Source of the DNA: Enterobacter sp. R4-368
Lineage (GTDB): Bacteria; Pseudomonadota; Gammaproteobacteria; Enterobacterales; Enterobacteriaceae
NCBI RefSeq assembly: GCF_000410515.1
Contig: NC_021500.1
Span: forward strand, 1,984,001 to 2,048,000
Reading direction: 5' to 3'
Length of the DNA: 64,000 nt
The notes under the pieces are model-generated. The model was not told the DNA's origin, searched no databases, and saw only the letters and a program-made list of their open reading frames with translations. Within the stretch, counting starts at the first letter, position 1. Each line of letters opens with the position of its first letter. Shown here in pieces: positions 49,248-58,931 of the stretch. Both the position numbers and the translations under genes were made by a program.

Positions 49248-50174
49248 ATGCCCGCTGTCAATCTGCGCCATATCGAAATCTTTCACGCTGTAATGACCAC
49301 CGGCAATCTGACGGAGGCCGCCGCACTGCTGCATACCTCGCAACCGACGGTAAGCCGCGAGCTGGCGCGCTTTGAAAAAGTGCTGGGGCTGAAACTGTTC
49401 GAGCGCACGCGCGGGCGTTTACAACCCACGGTGCAAGGCTTGCGGTTATTCGAAGAGGTGCAGCGCTCCTGGTACGGGCTGGACCGGATTGTCAGCGCCG
49501 CCGAAAGCCTGCGTGAGTTCCGCCAGGGCGAGCTTTCCATCGCCTGCCTGCCGGTATTTTCACAGTCTTTTTTACCACTGCTGCTGCAACCGTTTCTGGC
49601 GCGCTATCCGGATGTCAGCCTGAATATCGTGCCGCAGGAGTCGCCATTGCTGGAGGAGTGGCTGTCGGCGCAGCGCCACGATCTGGGCTTAACCGAAACG
49701 CTCAGCACCCCGGCGGGCACCGAGCGCACGCCGCTGCTCACCTGTAATGAAGTCTGCGTCATGCCACAAGATCACCCGCTGGCGCGCAAAACCGTGTTAA
49801 CACCGGCAGACTTTCAGGGCGAGAATTACATCAGTTTGTCGCGCTCCGACAGCTACCGACAGTTGCTGGACGCGCTGTTTAATGAACATCAGGTGAAGCG
49901 GCGGATGGTACTGGAAACGCACAGCGCCGCCTCAGTGTGCGCGATGGTACGCACCGGGGTGGGCATTTCGGTGGTGAACCCGCTGACCGCGCTGGATTAC
50001 GCGGCCAGCGGTGTCGCCGTGCGCCGTTTCAGTATTGATGTGCCGTTTACGGTGAGCCTGATCCGTCCACTGCACCGCCCCGCTTCCGCGCTGGTCGAGG
50101 CGTTTACCGCCCATTTGCAGGCAGCCATGCCGCTGGTTAGCGGGCCGCTGGCTGCCATGCTGGGCCAACGTTAA
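49248..50174 (+). CDS. lysR: lysA activator LysR
   Basis: LysR-type regulator that activates lysA when diaminopimelate is present. 308 residues from the ATG at 49248, whose product begins [16 protein letters not shown] as in E. coli. An in-frame ATG at 49218 would add ten residues; neither start has a strong ribosome site, so the start is uncertain. HTH at about 18-40 ([20 protein letters not shown]). Its end overlaps convergent ygeA by four bases. Confidence 0.94.
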   Translation: MPAVNLRHIEIFHAVMTTGNLTEAAALLHTSQPTVSRELARFEKVLGLKLFERTRGRLQPTVQGLRLFEEVQRSWYGLDRIVSAAESLREFRQGELSIACLPVFSQSFLPLLLQPFLARYPDVSLNIVPQESPLLEEWLSAQRHDLGLTETLSTPAGTERTPLLTCNEVCVMPQDHPLARKTVLTPADFQGENYISLSRSDSYRQLLDALFNEHQVKRRMVLETHSAASVCAMVRTGVGISVVNPLTALDYAASGVAVRRFSIDVPFTVSLIRPLHRPASALVEAFTAHLQAAMPLVSGPLAAMLGQR

Positions 50175-50863
50175 GAGAGCATAAAGTCCACCGCATCGGC
50201 GGCATGCAGCGCCGCCGTATCAAACACCTTAATCGGGCAATGTGTTTCCGGCAGTAGCAGGCCGATCTCGGTGCAACCGAAAATTACCCCTTCCGCGCCT
50301 TCGCCAGCCAATTTCTTGATTAAATTAACAAAATAGTAGCGAGACTCATCGGTGAACGTCCCCAGACAGAGCTCACTAAAGATGATGTCGTTGATGCGCT
50401 CGCGATCTTCCGGGCCCGGCACAGAGGTTTCGATGCCAAACTGTTTTTCCAGGCGGCCACGGTAAAAATCCTGCTCCATGGTGTAGCGCGTACCCAGCAG
50501 CGCGACATTGCGCATGCCGGCGTTTTGAATCGCCCGTCCGGTGGCGTCGGCAATATGCAGGAACGGAATATGGCAGCGTTCTTCAATTTGACCGGCGACT
50601 TTGTGCATGGTGTTGGTACACAGCACAATCGCCTGCGCGCCCGCCTGCTCCAGACCCGCCGCCGCCTGGGCTAAGATCTCACCGGCTTTGTGCCACTGCG
50701 CTGTCGCCTGGCAGGTCTCAATTTCATGGAAATCCAGGCTGTGCAGAAGCAAGCTGGCGGAGTGCAAGCCGCCGAGACGAGCTTTCACGCCCTCATTAAT
50801 CAGGCGGTAATAAGGAATGGTCGATTCCCAGCTCATACCGCCCAGCAGTCCTATCGTTTTCAT
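50171..50863 (-). CDS. ygeA: Broad-specificity amino-acid racemase YgeA
   Basis: PLP-independent Asp/Glu racemase-family enzyme of 230 residues, which in E. coli racemises several amino acids. The two catalytic cysteines are C82 (VLCTNT) and C197 (IFGCTEI). Same place as in E. coli, next to lysR. A 169-base gap upstream separates it from kdgF. Confidence 0.95.
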   Translation of the reverse strand: MKTIGLLGGMSWESTIPYYRLINEGVKARLGGLHSASLLLHSLDFHEIETCQATAQWHKAGEILAQAAAGLEQAGAQAIVLCTNTMHKVAGQIEERCHIPFLHIADATGRAIQNAGMRNVALLGTRYTMEQDFYRGRLEKQFGIETSVPGPEDRERINDIIFSELCLGTFTDESRYYFVNLIKKLAGEGAEGVIFGCTEIGLLLPETHCPIKVFDTAALHAADAVDFMLS

Positions 50864-50903
50864 CGCTTGTCTCCGTCTGGTTTAGCGCTCAGTCAATCAA
50901 AGT

Positions 50904-50919
50904 TGTGATCGACTTTCAA
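50904..50919 (+). promoter_or_regulatory. Weak CRP-like site, ygeA-kdgF gap
   Basis: TGTGATCGACTTTCAA: a good left half (TGTGA) and a poor right half. It lies 65 bases upstream of the KdgR box of kdgF, a plausible activator position, but the match is marginal. Confidence 0.25.
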
Positions 50920-50968
50920 CTTCTCTGGCCTCGCGTTTATTTTTATAGAACGCTGAGATAAGTTATTT

Positions 50969-50983
50969 TGAAACAACGTTTCA
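50969..50983 (+). promoter_or_regulatory. KdgR-type box before kdgF
   Basis: TGAAACAACGTTTCA, a perfect TGAAAC-N3-GTTTCA palindrome. This is the kind of site bound by the IclR-family repressor KdgR, which is relieved by 2-keto-3-deoxygluconate. It lies 49 bases before the kdgF ATG. Confidence 0.75.
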
Positions 50984-51032
50984 TCATTTACTCTGTCGTA
51001 ATCACTAACGATACCTACTACAGGACACTCCG

Positions 51033-51359
51033 ATGTTTATCTTCCATAAAGACACTCAGCTTGAAGACCTGGGCAACGGCGTCAGCCGCCGTATTCTTGC
51101 CCATAACGGCAAAATGATGGCGGTCGAAGTTATGTTCGAACAAGGCGCCATCGGCCCAATGCACAACCATCCTCATGAACAACTTACGTACGTTTTATCC
51201 GGCGAGTTCGAATTTACCATTGGTGATGAGAAACATATCGTCACCGCAGGCGATACACTTTATAAGGAACCGCACATTATGCACGGATGTGTGTGTTTAA
51301 AAGCCGGAACGCTGCTCGATACCTTTACACCGGTACGTGAAGATTTTTTAAAACGTTGA
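51033..51359 (+). CDS. kdgF: Unsaturated uronate cyclisation/linearisation protein KdgF
   Basis: Cupin of 108 residues that speeds conversion of 4,5-unsaturated galacturonate to the linear ketone DKI during pectin and alginate breakdown. Likely metal ligands are H44, H46 and Q50 (MHNHPHEQLTYVLSGE) and H84 (IMHG). The D96...F98...R102 set in LDTFTPVRED is conserved in the family. First gene of the pectin island; followed by its own terminator. Confidence 0.94.
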   Translation: MFIFHKDTQLEDLGNGVSRRILAHNGKMMAVEVMFEQGAIGPMHNHPHEQLTYVLSGEFEFTIGDEKHIVTAGDTLYKEPHIMHGCVCLKAGTLLDTFTPVREDFLKR

Positions 51360-51377
51360 TCGCGCCCTAAAATAGTT

Positions 51378-51408
51378 AACGCCTCCCATAATTAGGGGGG
51401 CGTTTTTA
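51378..51408 (+). terminator. Terminator of kdgF
   Basis: AACGCCTCCC / GGGGGGCGTT stem with one mismatch and a 7-base loop, followed by TTTTTATTT. Confidence 0.85.
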
Positions 51409-51565
51409 TTTCCCGGCCAATAAAAATAGTTCGCCGGATAATCGTTTTAATTTCCAATGATTTCATTTCGCAATTTTTAATACCTTAGGCTGTTACTTAA
51501 ATCTTTACGCTTATTGGCTTTAAACCCGCTGTTTTTCGGCAAAAATGACACCCACCTCACTTTAT

Positions 51566-51580
51566 TGAAACATCGTTTCG
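51566..51580 (+). promoter_or_regulatory. KdgR-type box A of the tog operon
   Basis: TGAAACATCGTTTCG, one mismatch to TGAAAC-N3-GTTTCA. 286 bases before togM. Confidence 0.65.
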
Positions 51581-51641
51581 ACTTCGATCACATTTCACGA
51601 ATTAATCGAATGACGCCAATTCAAAACACAATAAAATATTT

Positions 51642-51656
51642 TAAAACGACGTTTCA
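51642..51656 (+). promoter_or_regulatory. KdgR-type box B of the tog operon
   Basis: TAAAACGACGTTTCA, one mismatch to TGAAAC-N3-GTTTCA. 76 bp downstream of box A. Confidence 0.6.
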
Positions 51657-51754
51657 CAAACCAAGAACGCAAGTTCGCAGGATTTTAAAACCCGGAATAT
51701 CGTGAGTAATTTCCGGTGGTTAAAGTTTCAAAACGTATTGATTCAATTGATTAT

Positions 51755-51770
51755 TGTGATCAAGCGCACG
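51755..51770 (+). promoter_or_regulatory. CRP-like site before togM
   Basis: TGTGA-TCAAGC-GCACG: perfect left half and partial right half of the CRP consensus. CRP control of pectin uptake genes is known in related bacteria. Confidence 0.35.
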
Positions 51771-51865
51771 CGCAGAGCCTGTTTTAATCCCCGGACGCCC
51801 ATGCGGCGGGGGAAAAAAGTTAATCTCCGAATCCGTATTACACATTGTTCGCCAGGTAGGTATGT

Positions 51866-52756
51866 ATGAATGAAAACAGACTACTGGGATTGGCCTGGAT
51901 ATCGCCCTACGTTATTGGGTTGATAGTCTTTACGGCTTTCCCATTCATCTCATCGTTCTTTCTCAGTTTTACTGAGTATGACCTGATGAGCCCGCCGGTA
52001 TTTAACGGCATTGAGAATTATCGCTACATGTTTACCGAAGACACGCTCTTCTGGAAATCAATGGGCGTCACCTTTGCGTATGTATTTTTGACAATCCCGC
52101 TGAAGCTCGCCTTCGCGCTGGGGATTGCCTTTGTGCTCAACTTTAAACTTCGCGGCATCGGTTTTTTCCGCACGGCTTACTACATTCCGTCCATTCTCGG
52201 TAGCTCTGTGGCGATCGCCGTACTGTGGCGCGCACTGTTCGCTATTGATGGCCTGCTGAACAGCTTTATCGGCGTGTTTGGTCTGGATCCGATTAACTGG
52301 CTTGGCGAACCGTCGCTGGCGCTGATGTCCGTCACCTTGCTGCGCGTCTGGCAGTTCGGCTCCGCGATGGTCATCTTCCTTGCTGCGCTGCAGAACGTAC
52401 CGCAATCCCAGTACGAAGCAGCGATGATCGATGGCGCCAGCAAATGGCAGATGTTTATGAAAGTCACCGTGCCGCTGATTACGCCGGTTATTTTCTTCAA
52501 CTTCATCATGCAGACCACCCAGGCGTTCCAGGAATTTACCGGCCCGTATGTCATTACTGGCGGCGGCCCGACCTATTACACCTATCTGTTCTCGCTCTAC
52601 ATCTACGACACCGCCTTCAAGTATTTCGACATGGGCTACGGCGCGGCGCTGGCCTGGGTGCTGTTCCTGGTGGTGGCAGTCTTTGCCTCCATCGCCTTTA
52701 AGTCTTCGAAATACTGGGTGTTCTACTCTGCCGATAAGGGAGGCAAAAATGGCTGA
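51866..52756 (+). CDS. togM: Oligogalacturonide ABC transporter permease TogM
   Basis: MalF-type inner-membrane permease (CUT1 family) of 296 residues with six membrane helices. The EAA loop YEAAMIDGASKWQMF that contacts the ATPase is at about 188-202. Assignment to oligogalacturonide rests on the neighbours ogl, kdgF and kduID and the KdgR boxes. Its stop overlaps togN by eight bases. Confidence 0.9.
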   Translation: MNENRLLGLAWISPYVIGLIVFTAFPFISSFFLSFTEYDLMSPPVFNGIENYRYMFTEDTLFWKSMGVTFAYVFLTIPLKLAFALGIAFVLNFKLRGIGFFRTAYYIPSILGSSVAIAVLWRALFAIDGLLNSFIGVFGLDPINWLGEPSLALMSVTLLRVWQFGSAMVIFLAALQNVPQSQYEAAMIDGASKWQMFMKVTVPLITPVIFFNFIMQTTQAFQEFTGPYVITGGGPTYYTYLFSLYIYDTAFKYFDMGYGAALAWVLFLVVAVFASIAFKSSKYWVFYSADKGGKNG

Positions 52757-53651
52757 TATCCAACATCTCACGCCGGGCATGAAAGAAGCCGAACGTGAAG
52801 TGGCGCGCACGCTGCGCCGCGAGAAAATCAGCGCATGGATCCGCTATACGATCCTGCTTTTTGTCGGCCTGTTAATGCTCTACCCGCTGGCGTGGATGTT
52901 CTCGGCGTCGTTCAAACCGAACCACGAGATCTTCACCACGCTGGGGCTGTGGCCCACCCACGCCACCTGGGACGGCTTTATTAACGGCTGGAAAACCGGC
53001 ACCGAATACACCTTCGGTCATTACATGCTGAATACCTTTAAGTATGTGATCCCGAAAGTGATCCTGACCATTATCTCTTCCACCATTGTGGCTTACGGCT
53101 TTGCCCGCTTTGAGATCCCGTGGAAGAACTTCTGGTTCGGTACGCTTATCGCCACCATGCTGCTGCCAAGCACCGTGCTGCTGATCCCGCAATACCTGAT
53201 GTTCCGTGAAATGGGCATGCTCAACAGCTACATGCCGCTGTATCTGCCAACGGCGTTTGCGACACACGGTTTCTTCGTCTTTATGTTGATTCAGTTTTTA
53301 CGCGGCGTACCGCGCGACATGGAAGAAGCGGCACAAATCGACGGCTGTAACTCCTGGCAGGTGCTGTGGTACGTGGTAGTGCCAATCCTGAAACCGGCGA
53401 TTATCTCCGTGGCGCTGTTCCAGTTCATGTGGTCAATGAACGACTTTATCGGGCCGCTGATTTATGTCTACAGCGTGGATAAATACCCGATCGCACTGGC
53501 GCTGAAAATGTCCATCGACGTCACCGAAGGTGCGCCGTGGAACGAAATTCTGGCAATGGCGAGTATCTCCATTCTGCCGTCCATCATTGTCTTCTTCCTG
53601 GCACAGCGCTACTTCGTACAGGGCGTGACCAGCAGCGGAATTAAAGGTTAA
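52749..53651 (+). CDS. togN: Oligogalacturonide ABC transporter permease TogN
   Basis: MalG-type permease partner of TogM. 300 residues and six helices, with the EAA loop MEEAAQIDGCNSWQVL (about 192-207) and a cytoplasmic charged N-terminus. The ATG at 52749 follows GGGAGG and lies inside the end of togM. Open reading continues upstream within togM but has no start context. Confidence 0.9.
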   Translation: MADIQHLTPGMKEAEREVARTLRREKISAWIRYTILLFVGLLMLYPLAWMFSASFKPNHEIFTTLGLWPTHATWDGFINGWKTGTEYTFGHYMLNTFKYVIPKVILTIISSTIVAYGFARFEIPWKNFWFGTLIATMLLPSTVLLIPQYLMFREMGMLNSYMPLYLPTAFATHGFFVFMLIQFLRGVPRDMEEAAQIDGCNSWQVLWYVVVPILKPAIISVALFQFMWSMNDFIGPLIYVYSVDKYPIALALKMSIDVTEGAPWNEILAMASISILPSIIVFFLAQRYFVQGVTSSGIKG

Positions 53652-53663
53652 GAGGGAAGTATC

Positions 53664-54791
53664 ATGGCTGAAGTTATTTTCAACAAACTGGAAAAGGTTT
53701 ACTCCAACGGCTTCAAAGCGGTACATGGTATCGACCTGAAAATTGCCGATGGCGAATTTATGGTGATTGTCGGCCCAAGCGGCTGCGCCAAATCCACCAC
53801 GCTGCGTATGCTGGCAGGTCTGGAGACCATCAGCGGCGGCGAAGTGCGCATCGGCGAGAAGATCGTCAACAACCTCGCGCCAAAATCACGCGGTATCGCG
53901 ATGGTGTTCCAGAACTACGCGCTCTACCCGCACATGACGGTACGTGAAAACCTCGCGTTCGGCCTCAAGCTCAGCAAGATGCCGAAAGAGGAGATCAACA
54001 AACAGGTTGATGAAGCGGCGAAGATCCTCGAACTGGAAGAGCTGATGGACCGCCTGCCGCGCCAGCTTTCTGGTGGTCAGGCGCAGCGCGTGGCGGTGGG
54101 CCGCGCGATTGTGAAAAAGCCGGATGTGTTCCTGTTTGACGAACCGCTGTCGAACCTGGACGCCAAGCTGCGCGCCTCAATGCGTATCCGTATTTCCGAC
54201 CTGCACAAGCAGTTAAAGAAATCCGGTAAACCGGCGACCACCGTTTACGTCACGCACGATCAGACTGAAGCAATGACCATGGGCGACCGTATCTGCGTGA
54301 TGAAACTCGGCCATATCATGCAGGTGGATACCCCGGATAACCTCTACCACTTCCCGAAAAATATGTTCGTGGCGGGCTTTATCGGCGCGCCGGAGATGAA
54401 CATCAAACCGGCGAAAATCGTGAAAAAAGCCGACCAACTGCACATCACCGTTGGTCATGAAACGCTGGCGCTGAACGCTTATCAGCAGGAGAAAGTCGCC
54501 GATTACGCCGACAAAGAGGTGTTCTTTGGTGTGCGCCCGGAGTTTGTCTCCGTTTCAGATGAGCCTTACAGCGACGATTGCGGCTCCGGTGAGCTGGTGC
54601 GCGTCGAAAACATGGGTCACGAGTTCTTTGTTTACCTGAAAGTTGGCGACTACGAACTGACCGCCCGAATCCCTTCTGATGAAGCTAAGCCAATGATTGC
54701 AAAGGGGCTTCACCGGAAGGTGTACTTTAAGTTTGATATGAATAAGTGTCATATTTTTGACGCGAAAACAGAACAGAACATTTCCTTATAA
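53664..54791 (+). CDS. togA: Oligogalacturonide ABC transporter ATPase TogA
   Basis: MalK/UgpC-type ATPase of 375 residues. Walker A GPSGCAKST is at 37-45 (Ala where most relatives have Gly before the Lys). Signature LSGGQ at 135-139, Walker B FLFDEP at 156-161, switch His in VTHDQTEAM. A C-terminal TOBE-type regulatory domain follows from about 240. 12 bases after togN with AGAGGGAAG before the ATG. Confidence 0.93.
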   Translation: MAEVIFNKLEKVYSNGFKAVHGIDLKIADGEFMVIVGPSGCAKSTTLRMLAGLETISGGEVRIGEKIVNNLAPKSRGIAMVFQNYALYPHMTVRENLAFGLKLSKMPKEEINKQVDEAAKILELEELMDRLPRQLSGGQAQRVAVGRAIVKKPDVFLFDEPLSNLDAKLRASMRIRISDLHKQLKKSGKPATTVYVTHDQTEAMTMGDRICVMKLGHIMQVDTPDNLYHFPKNMFVAGFIGAPEMNIKPAKIVKKADQLHITVGHETLALNAYQQEKVADYADKEVFFGVRPEFVSVSDEPYSDDCGSGELVRVENMGHEFFVYLKVGDYELTARIPSDEAKPMIAKGLHRKVYFKFDMNKCHIFDAKTEQNISL

Positions 54792-54837
54792 CGACGAAAT
54801 CATTCGCGATGCCCCGGCGCGGCAAGTCGGTGTCTCC

Positions 54838-54862
54838 CGGCACTTACGCAAGTAAGTCGCCG
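54838..54862 (+). other. Intercistronic stem-loop before togB
   Basis: CGGC-ACTTAC-GCAA-GTAAGT-C-GCCG folds into a ten-pair stem with one bulged C and a GCAA (GNRA) tetraloop. No T run follows. It lies in the 140-base togA-togB gap, where an RNA structure could protect upstream mRNA or shield togB mRNA from decay. Confidence 0.6.
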
Positions 54863-54931
54863 GCAGACATCAACGCAGCCACAAAGGGGCAGCCTGAAGA
54901 ATGAAATTTAACTAAACGTTGGAGTATAAAA

Positions 54932-56221
54932 ATGAAAAAAGTGCTTACCGGCGCCATCATCTCCGCAACTCTGGGCATGTGCGCTGTACCCGCAACCGCC
55001 GCTGATAATGTTGATCTGCGTATGTCCTGGTGGGGGGGCAACGGTCGTCATCAGGTCACCTTAAAAGCGCTGGAAGAGTTTCATAAACAGCATCCGGACA
55101 TTACCGTTAAATCCGAATACACCGGTTGGGACGGCCACCTCTCCCGTCTGACCACGCAAATCGCGGGCGGCACCGAGCCGGACGTGATGCAGACCAACTG
55201 GAACTGGCTGCCGATTTTCTCCAAAAATGGCGACGGTTTTTACGACCTGAACCAGGTAAAAGACATTATTGATTTAAGCCAGTTCGACGCTAAAGAGCTG
55301 CAGTCCACCACCGTTGACGGCAAGCTGAACGGCATTCCAATCTCCGTCACCGCACGCGTGTTCTACTTCAACGACGAGCAGTGGAAAAAAGCGGGCGTCG
55401 CCTTCCCGAAAACCTGGGATGAGCTGTTAGCCGCGGGCAAAACCTTTGAAAGCAAGCTCGGCAAACAGTACTACCCGGTAGTGCTGGAGCACCAGGATAC
55501 GCTGGCGCTGCTGAACTCCTACATGGTGCAGAAATACAACATTCCTGCCGTGGATGAAAAAGCGAAGAAATTCAGCTACACCAGCGAGCAGTGGGTCGAA
55601 TTCTTCCAGATGTATAAAAAACTGGTCGATAGCCACGTGATGCCGGACGCTAAGTACTACGCGTCATTCGGTAAGAGCAACATGTATGAAATGAAGCCGT
55701 GGATCGAAGGTGAATGGGCCGGTACTTACATGTGGAACTCCACCATCACCAAATACTCCGACAACCTGAAGCCACCAGCCAAACTGGTGCTGGGTGACTA
55801 CCCGATGCTGCCGGGCGCGAAAGACGCGGGCCTGTTCTTCAAACCGGCGCAAATGCTGTCGATCGGTAAATCCACCAAGCATCCGAAAGAGGCGGCCCAG
55901 GTGATCAACTTCCTGCTGAACAGCAAAGAAGGCGCGGAAACGCTGGGTCTGGAGCGCGGTGTGCCGCTGAGCAAAGCCGCGGTGCAAACGCTGACCGCCA
56001 ATGGCGCGATCAAAGAGGCCGATCCGGCGGTTGCGGGTCTGCGTCTGGCGCAGTCTCTGCCGACCAAACTCTCGGTATCGCCTTACTTTGACGATCCGCA
56101 GATTGTTGCCCAGTTCGGTACCGCAATTCAGTACATCGACTATGGCCAGAAATCCGTTGAAGAAACCGCAGCCGACTTCCAGCGTCAGGCTGAACGTATT
56201 CTGAAACGCGCCATGCGCTAA
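54932..56221 (+). CDS. togB: Periplasmic oligogalacturonide-binding protein TogB
   Basis: Extracellular solute-binding protein (family 1) of 429 residues. Signal peptide cleaved after ATA-A (about residue 23). The mature protein begins DNVDLRMSWWGGNGRHQ, with Trp-rich ligand-site segments (QTNWNWLP) typical of carbohydrate binders. Own ribosome site TTGGAG. Placing the binding protein last of the ABC genes suits extra production via the hairpin upstream. Confidence 0.91.
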   Translation: MKKVLTGAIISATLGMCAVPATAADNVDLRMSWWGGNGRHQVTLKALEEFHKQHPDITVKSEYTGWDGHLSRLTTQIAGGTEPDVMQTNWNWLPIFSKNGDGFYDLNQVKDIIDLSQFDAKELQSTTVDGKLNGIPISVTARVFYFNDEQWKKAGVAFPKTWDELLAAGKTFESKLGKQYYPVVLEHQDTLALLNSYMVQKYNIPAVDEKAKKFSYTSEQWVEFFQMYKKLVDSHVMPDAKYYASFGKSNMYEMKPWIEGEWAGTYMWNSTITKYSDNLKPPAKLVLGDYPMLPGAKDAGLFFKPAQMLSIGKSTKHPKEAAQVINFLLNSKEGAETLGLERGVPLSKAAVQTLTANGAIKEADPAVAGLRLAQSLPTKLSVSPYFDDPQIVAQFGTAIQYIDYGQKSVEETAADFQRQAERILKRAMR

Positions 56222-56287
56222 GGTTTTACCGCAATGACATACCCTGCCCGTTCGCGGCAGGGTATTTTTTTATCTAAGGAGCAGGTA

Positions 56288-57418
56288 ATGGCAAAGGGGA
56301 AAATAGTCTCTCTCACCTTCCGCAGCCAGAAAGACGACAAAACCGGGCAGGAAGTTATCCGGCTGACGCCGCCGCATATTATTTGTCACCGTAACTACTT
56401 CTATCAAAAATGCTTTACCCGCGACGGCGAGAAACTGATTTTCGGCGGCGCGTTTGAAGGCCACTGGAATTACTACTTACTGGATCTCGCAAACCGCGAA
56501 GCGACACAACTCACCGAAGGCGCGGGCGATAATACCTTCGGCGGCTTTTTATCCGCCGATGACAGCGCGGTGTGGTATGTGAAAAATACCCGCGAACTGC
56601 GCCGCGTGGATTTGCAGACGCTCGAAGAGCATATCGTCTACGAAGTCGACGATGAATGGGTGGCTTACGGCACCTGGGTCGCCAACTCCGGTTGCACAAA
56701 ACTGGTTGGTATCGAAATCAAGAAAAGTGACTGGCAGCCACTTACCGACTGGCAAAAATTCCGCGATTTCTACTTCACTCATCCGGAGTGCCGCTTGATC
56801 CGCATTGATCTGCAAAGCGGTAAACGTGAGACCCTGTTGCAGGAAAAACGCTGGCTTGGCCACCCGATCTATCGCCCGTTTGACGATAACACCGTGGCGT
56901 TTTGCCACGAAGGCCCGCGCGATGTGATTGATGCACGTATGTGGCTGATTAACGAAGATGGCAGCAATGTGCGCAAAGTGCGCCAGCACAAGCCGGGAGA
57001 AAGTTTTACCCATGAATTCTGGGTGCCGGACGGCTCCGCGCTCTATTACGTGGCGCACCAGGAAAACGATCCGCGCCGGTATCTCTACAGCGCGGATCCG
57101 AACACGCTGGAAAACCAGCAGTTGATGGCGATCCCGCCCTGTTCGCACCTGATGAGTAATCAAGACGGCAGCCTGGTGGTTGGCGACGGCGCGCCGCATC
57201 ACACCGGGGATATCCACCTTAACGATCCGTTTATCTGGGTATTTGATATTCATAGCGGCGAACAGAAAGCGATTTGCCAGCATAACAGTAGCTGGAAAGT
57301 GCTGGATGGCGACCGCCAGGTCACTCACCCGCACCCGTCTTTCTCGCCAGATAACCAGTGGGTACTCTACACCTCCGATGCCGAAGGCATGCCCGCGCTC
57401 TACCTGACGCGGGTGTAA
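56288..57418 (+). CDS. ogl: Oligogalacturonide lyase Ogl, copy 1 (tog operon)
   Basis: Cytoplasmic PL22 beta-propeller lyase that splits digalacturonate and its unsaturated form into monomers. 376 residues. Active-site residues by alignment to characterised family members: H242 (THEFW), H287 (CSHLMS), Q344, H347 and H349 (RQVTHPHP). Compared with copy 2 it lacks six residues in the loop after GDGAPHHTG (about 302-310) and the last nine or so residues. AAGGAG precedes the ATG at 56288. Last gene of togMNAB-ogl. Confidence 0.93.
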   Translation: MAKGKIVSLTFRSQKDDKTGQEVIRLTPPHIICHRNYFYQKCFTRDGEKLIFGGAFEGHWNYYLLDLANREATQLTEGAGDNTFGGFLSADDSAVWYVKNTRELRRVDLQTLEEHIVYEVDDEWVAYGTWVANSGCTKLVGIEIKKSDWQPLTDWQKFRDFYFTHPECRLIRIDLQSGKRETLLQEKRWLGHPIYRPFDDNTVAFCHEGPRDVIDARMWLINEDGSNVRKVRQHKPGESFTHEFWVPDGSALYYVAHQENDPRRYLYSADPNTLENQQLMAIPPCSHLMSNQDGSLVVGDGAPHHTGDIHLNDPFIWVFDIHSGEQKAICQHNSSWKVLDGDRQVTHPHPSFSPDNQWVLYTSDAEGMPALYLTRV

Positions 57419-57423
57419 TTTTG

Positions 57424-57445
57424 CCCTCTCCCGCCCGGGAGAGGG
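57424..57445. terminator. Hairpin between convergent ogl and araE
   Basis: Perfect CCCTCTCCCG / CGGGAGAGGG stem with a 2-base loop. Neither side has a good T run (minus strand CAAAATTA), so it may terminate only weakly in both directions. Confidence 0.5.
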
Positions 57446-57451
57446 ATGTTG

Positions 57452-58870
57452 TTACACGCCGATATTACGCAGTTTTTCACCCGACATCAGACGGCGCTCG
57501 ATATGTTCCAGCGTGACGTTTTTGGTTTCCGGGATCAGCCAGAAAGTGACGCCGACAAATGCCAGATTCAGCGCGGTATAGAGCCAGAAGGTGCCCGCCG
57601 CGCCAATCGCGTCCAGCAAGGTCAGGAAAGTCGCGCCGATAATCATGTTCGACACCCAGTTAGTGGTGGTCGAGCAGGTGATACCGAAGTCGCGGCATTT
57701 CAGCGGCTGGATCTCAGAACACAAGATCCACACTACCGGCGCAGCGCTCATTGCATACCCGGCAATACAGATCATCGTCATACCAACGGAAAGCCAGGAT
57801 AACCCGCTCGACGCAGTGCCGTTATCAAACTGCATCAGGCAGTAGCCAAGGATCAAGGTGCCAATTGCCATCACGCTGAAACCAATTTTCAGCGCCGGTT
57901 TGCGCCCGGCTTTATCTACCGTAAACACCGCGATAAAGGTGGCAAACATAAAGGTCAGCCCCACCACCAGCGTGGCGATCATCTGCTGTTCCGTGGTAGT
58001 AAACCCGGCCATTTTGAAGATGCGCGGCGCGTAATACATGATGATATTCATGCCGGTGAACTGCTGCATCGCCTGCAATAACATGCCGAGGAAAACGGCG
58101 CGGCGCACGTTGCGGTTAGCTTTAAACAGCTGGAAACCGCCCTGTTTCAGTTTCAGGCTTTCGCGGATTTCATTAAGTTCTTCGCGCGCTTTTTCCGAGG
58201 TATCGCGCAGCATACGCAGCACCTCTTCCGCTTCAATATGCCGCCCTTTTTGCGCCAGCCAGCGCGGGCTATTAGGCAGGAACACCACCAGAATAATCAG
58301 CAACACCGCTGGCAGCGCCAGTACGCCGAGCATTGCCCGCCAGTTGCCGCTGTAGCTAAACGCGGTATCCGACAGGAACGCCAGCACAATGCCCAGCGTG
58401 ACCATTAACTGGTACATGCTTATCATCTTGCCACGCACGTTTTCGCTCGCCATTTCAGAGAGGTACAGCGGCGCGGTGTAAGACGCAATGCCGACCGCAA
58501 CCCCGAGCAACACGCGGGAAAGCAGCAGCACTTCCACACTGGCGGCAAACGCGGAACCGAGCGAGCCGGCGACAAACAATACCGCGCCCGCCATTAAACT
58601 GTATTTGCGCCCAAGGCGGAAAGAGAGCCAGCCGTTAAACAGCGCACCCAGCGCCGCGCCCAGCATCATGCTGCTCACCACCCACTCCTGCAAACGGCTG
58701 GATAAGGTGAAATGGTCGGTGATAAACGGCAGCGCGCCGGAAATCACCCCAATATCGAGACCAAACAACAGCCCGGCAACCGCTGCCGACACCGAGACAA
58801 ACAGATTCATACGCCGGGTATCACGCAGGGCGCGCGGTAAAGCTACGGAATCATTACTGATAGAAGTCAT
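57452..58870 (-). CDS. araE: L-arabinose/proton symporter AraE
   Basis: Twelve-helix MFS sugar porter of 472 residues, nearly identical to E. coli AraE. Family motifs RLGRKYSLM after helix 2, PNSPRWL near the central loop and [12 protein letters not shown] at the C-terminus. Although it sits inside the pectin island, sequence, place (ygeA-araE-kduD as in E. coli) and AraC/CRP sites upstream mark it as the arabinose importer; arabinose is a side-chain sugar of pectin. Confidence 0.95.
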   Translation of the reverse strand: MTSISNDSVALPRALRDTRRMNLFVSVSAAVAGLLFGLDIGVISGALPFITDHFTLSSRLQEWVVSSMMLGAALGALFNGWLSFRLGRKYSLMAGAVLFVAGSLGSAFAASVEVLLLSRVLLGVAVGIASYTAPLYLSEMASENVRGKMISMYQLMVTLGIVLAFLSDTAFSYSGNWRAMLGVLALPAVLLIILVVFLPNSPRWLAQKGRHIEAEEVLRMLRDTSEKAREELNEIRESLKLKQGGFQLFKANRNVRRAVFLGMLLQAMQQFTGMNIIMYYAPRIFKMAGFTTTEQQMIATLVVGLTFMFATFIAVFTVDKAGRKPALKIGFSVMAIGTLILGYCLMQFDNGTASSGLSWLSVGMTMICIAGYAMSAAPVVWILCSEIQPLKCRDFGITCSTTTNWVSNMIIGATFLTLLDAIGAAGTFWLYTALNLAFVGVTFWLIPETKNVTLEHIERRLMSGEKLRNIGV

Positions 58871-58931
58871 TTTTTCCTGCCTACACAGAATAAGACGTCC
58901 TATGAAAGTAAGTCAGCGACGGGTCAAAGCG

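Larger units (their letters stand above)
51409..51865 (+). other. togMNAB-ogl control region (457 bp)
   Basis: AT-rich stretch with no credible gene. It contains KdgR-type boxes at 51566-51580 and 51642-51656 and a CRP-like sequence at 51755-51770. No clear ribosome site stands out before togM (AGGTAGGT at 51852-51859 is the best). Confidence 0.75.

Noticed and set aside
51514..51705. 63-codon frame in the tog control region
   Set aside because: No ribosome site, and it spans both KdgR-type boxes; treated as regulatory DNA.
51724..51742. Possible fourth KdgR-like sequence around TCAAAACGTATTGA
   Set aside because: Too many mismatches to the TGAAAC-N3-GTTTCA palindrome.
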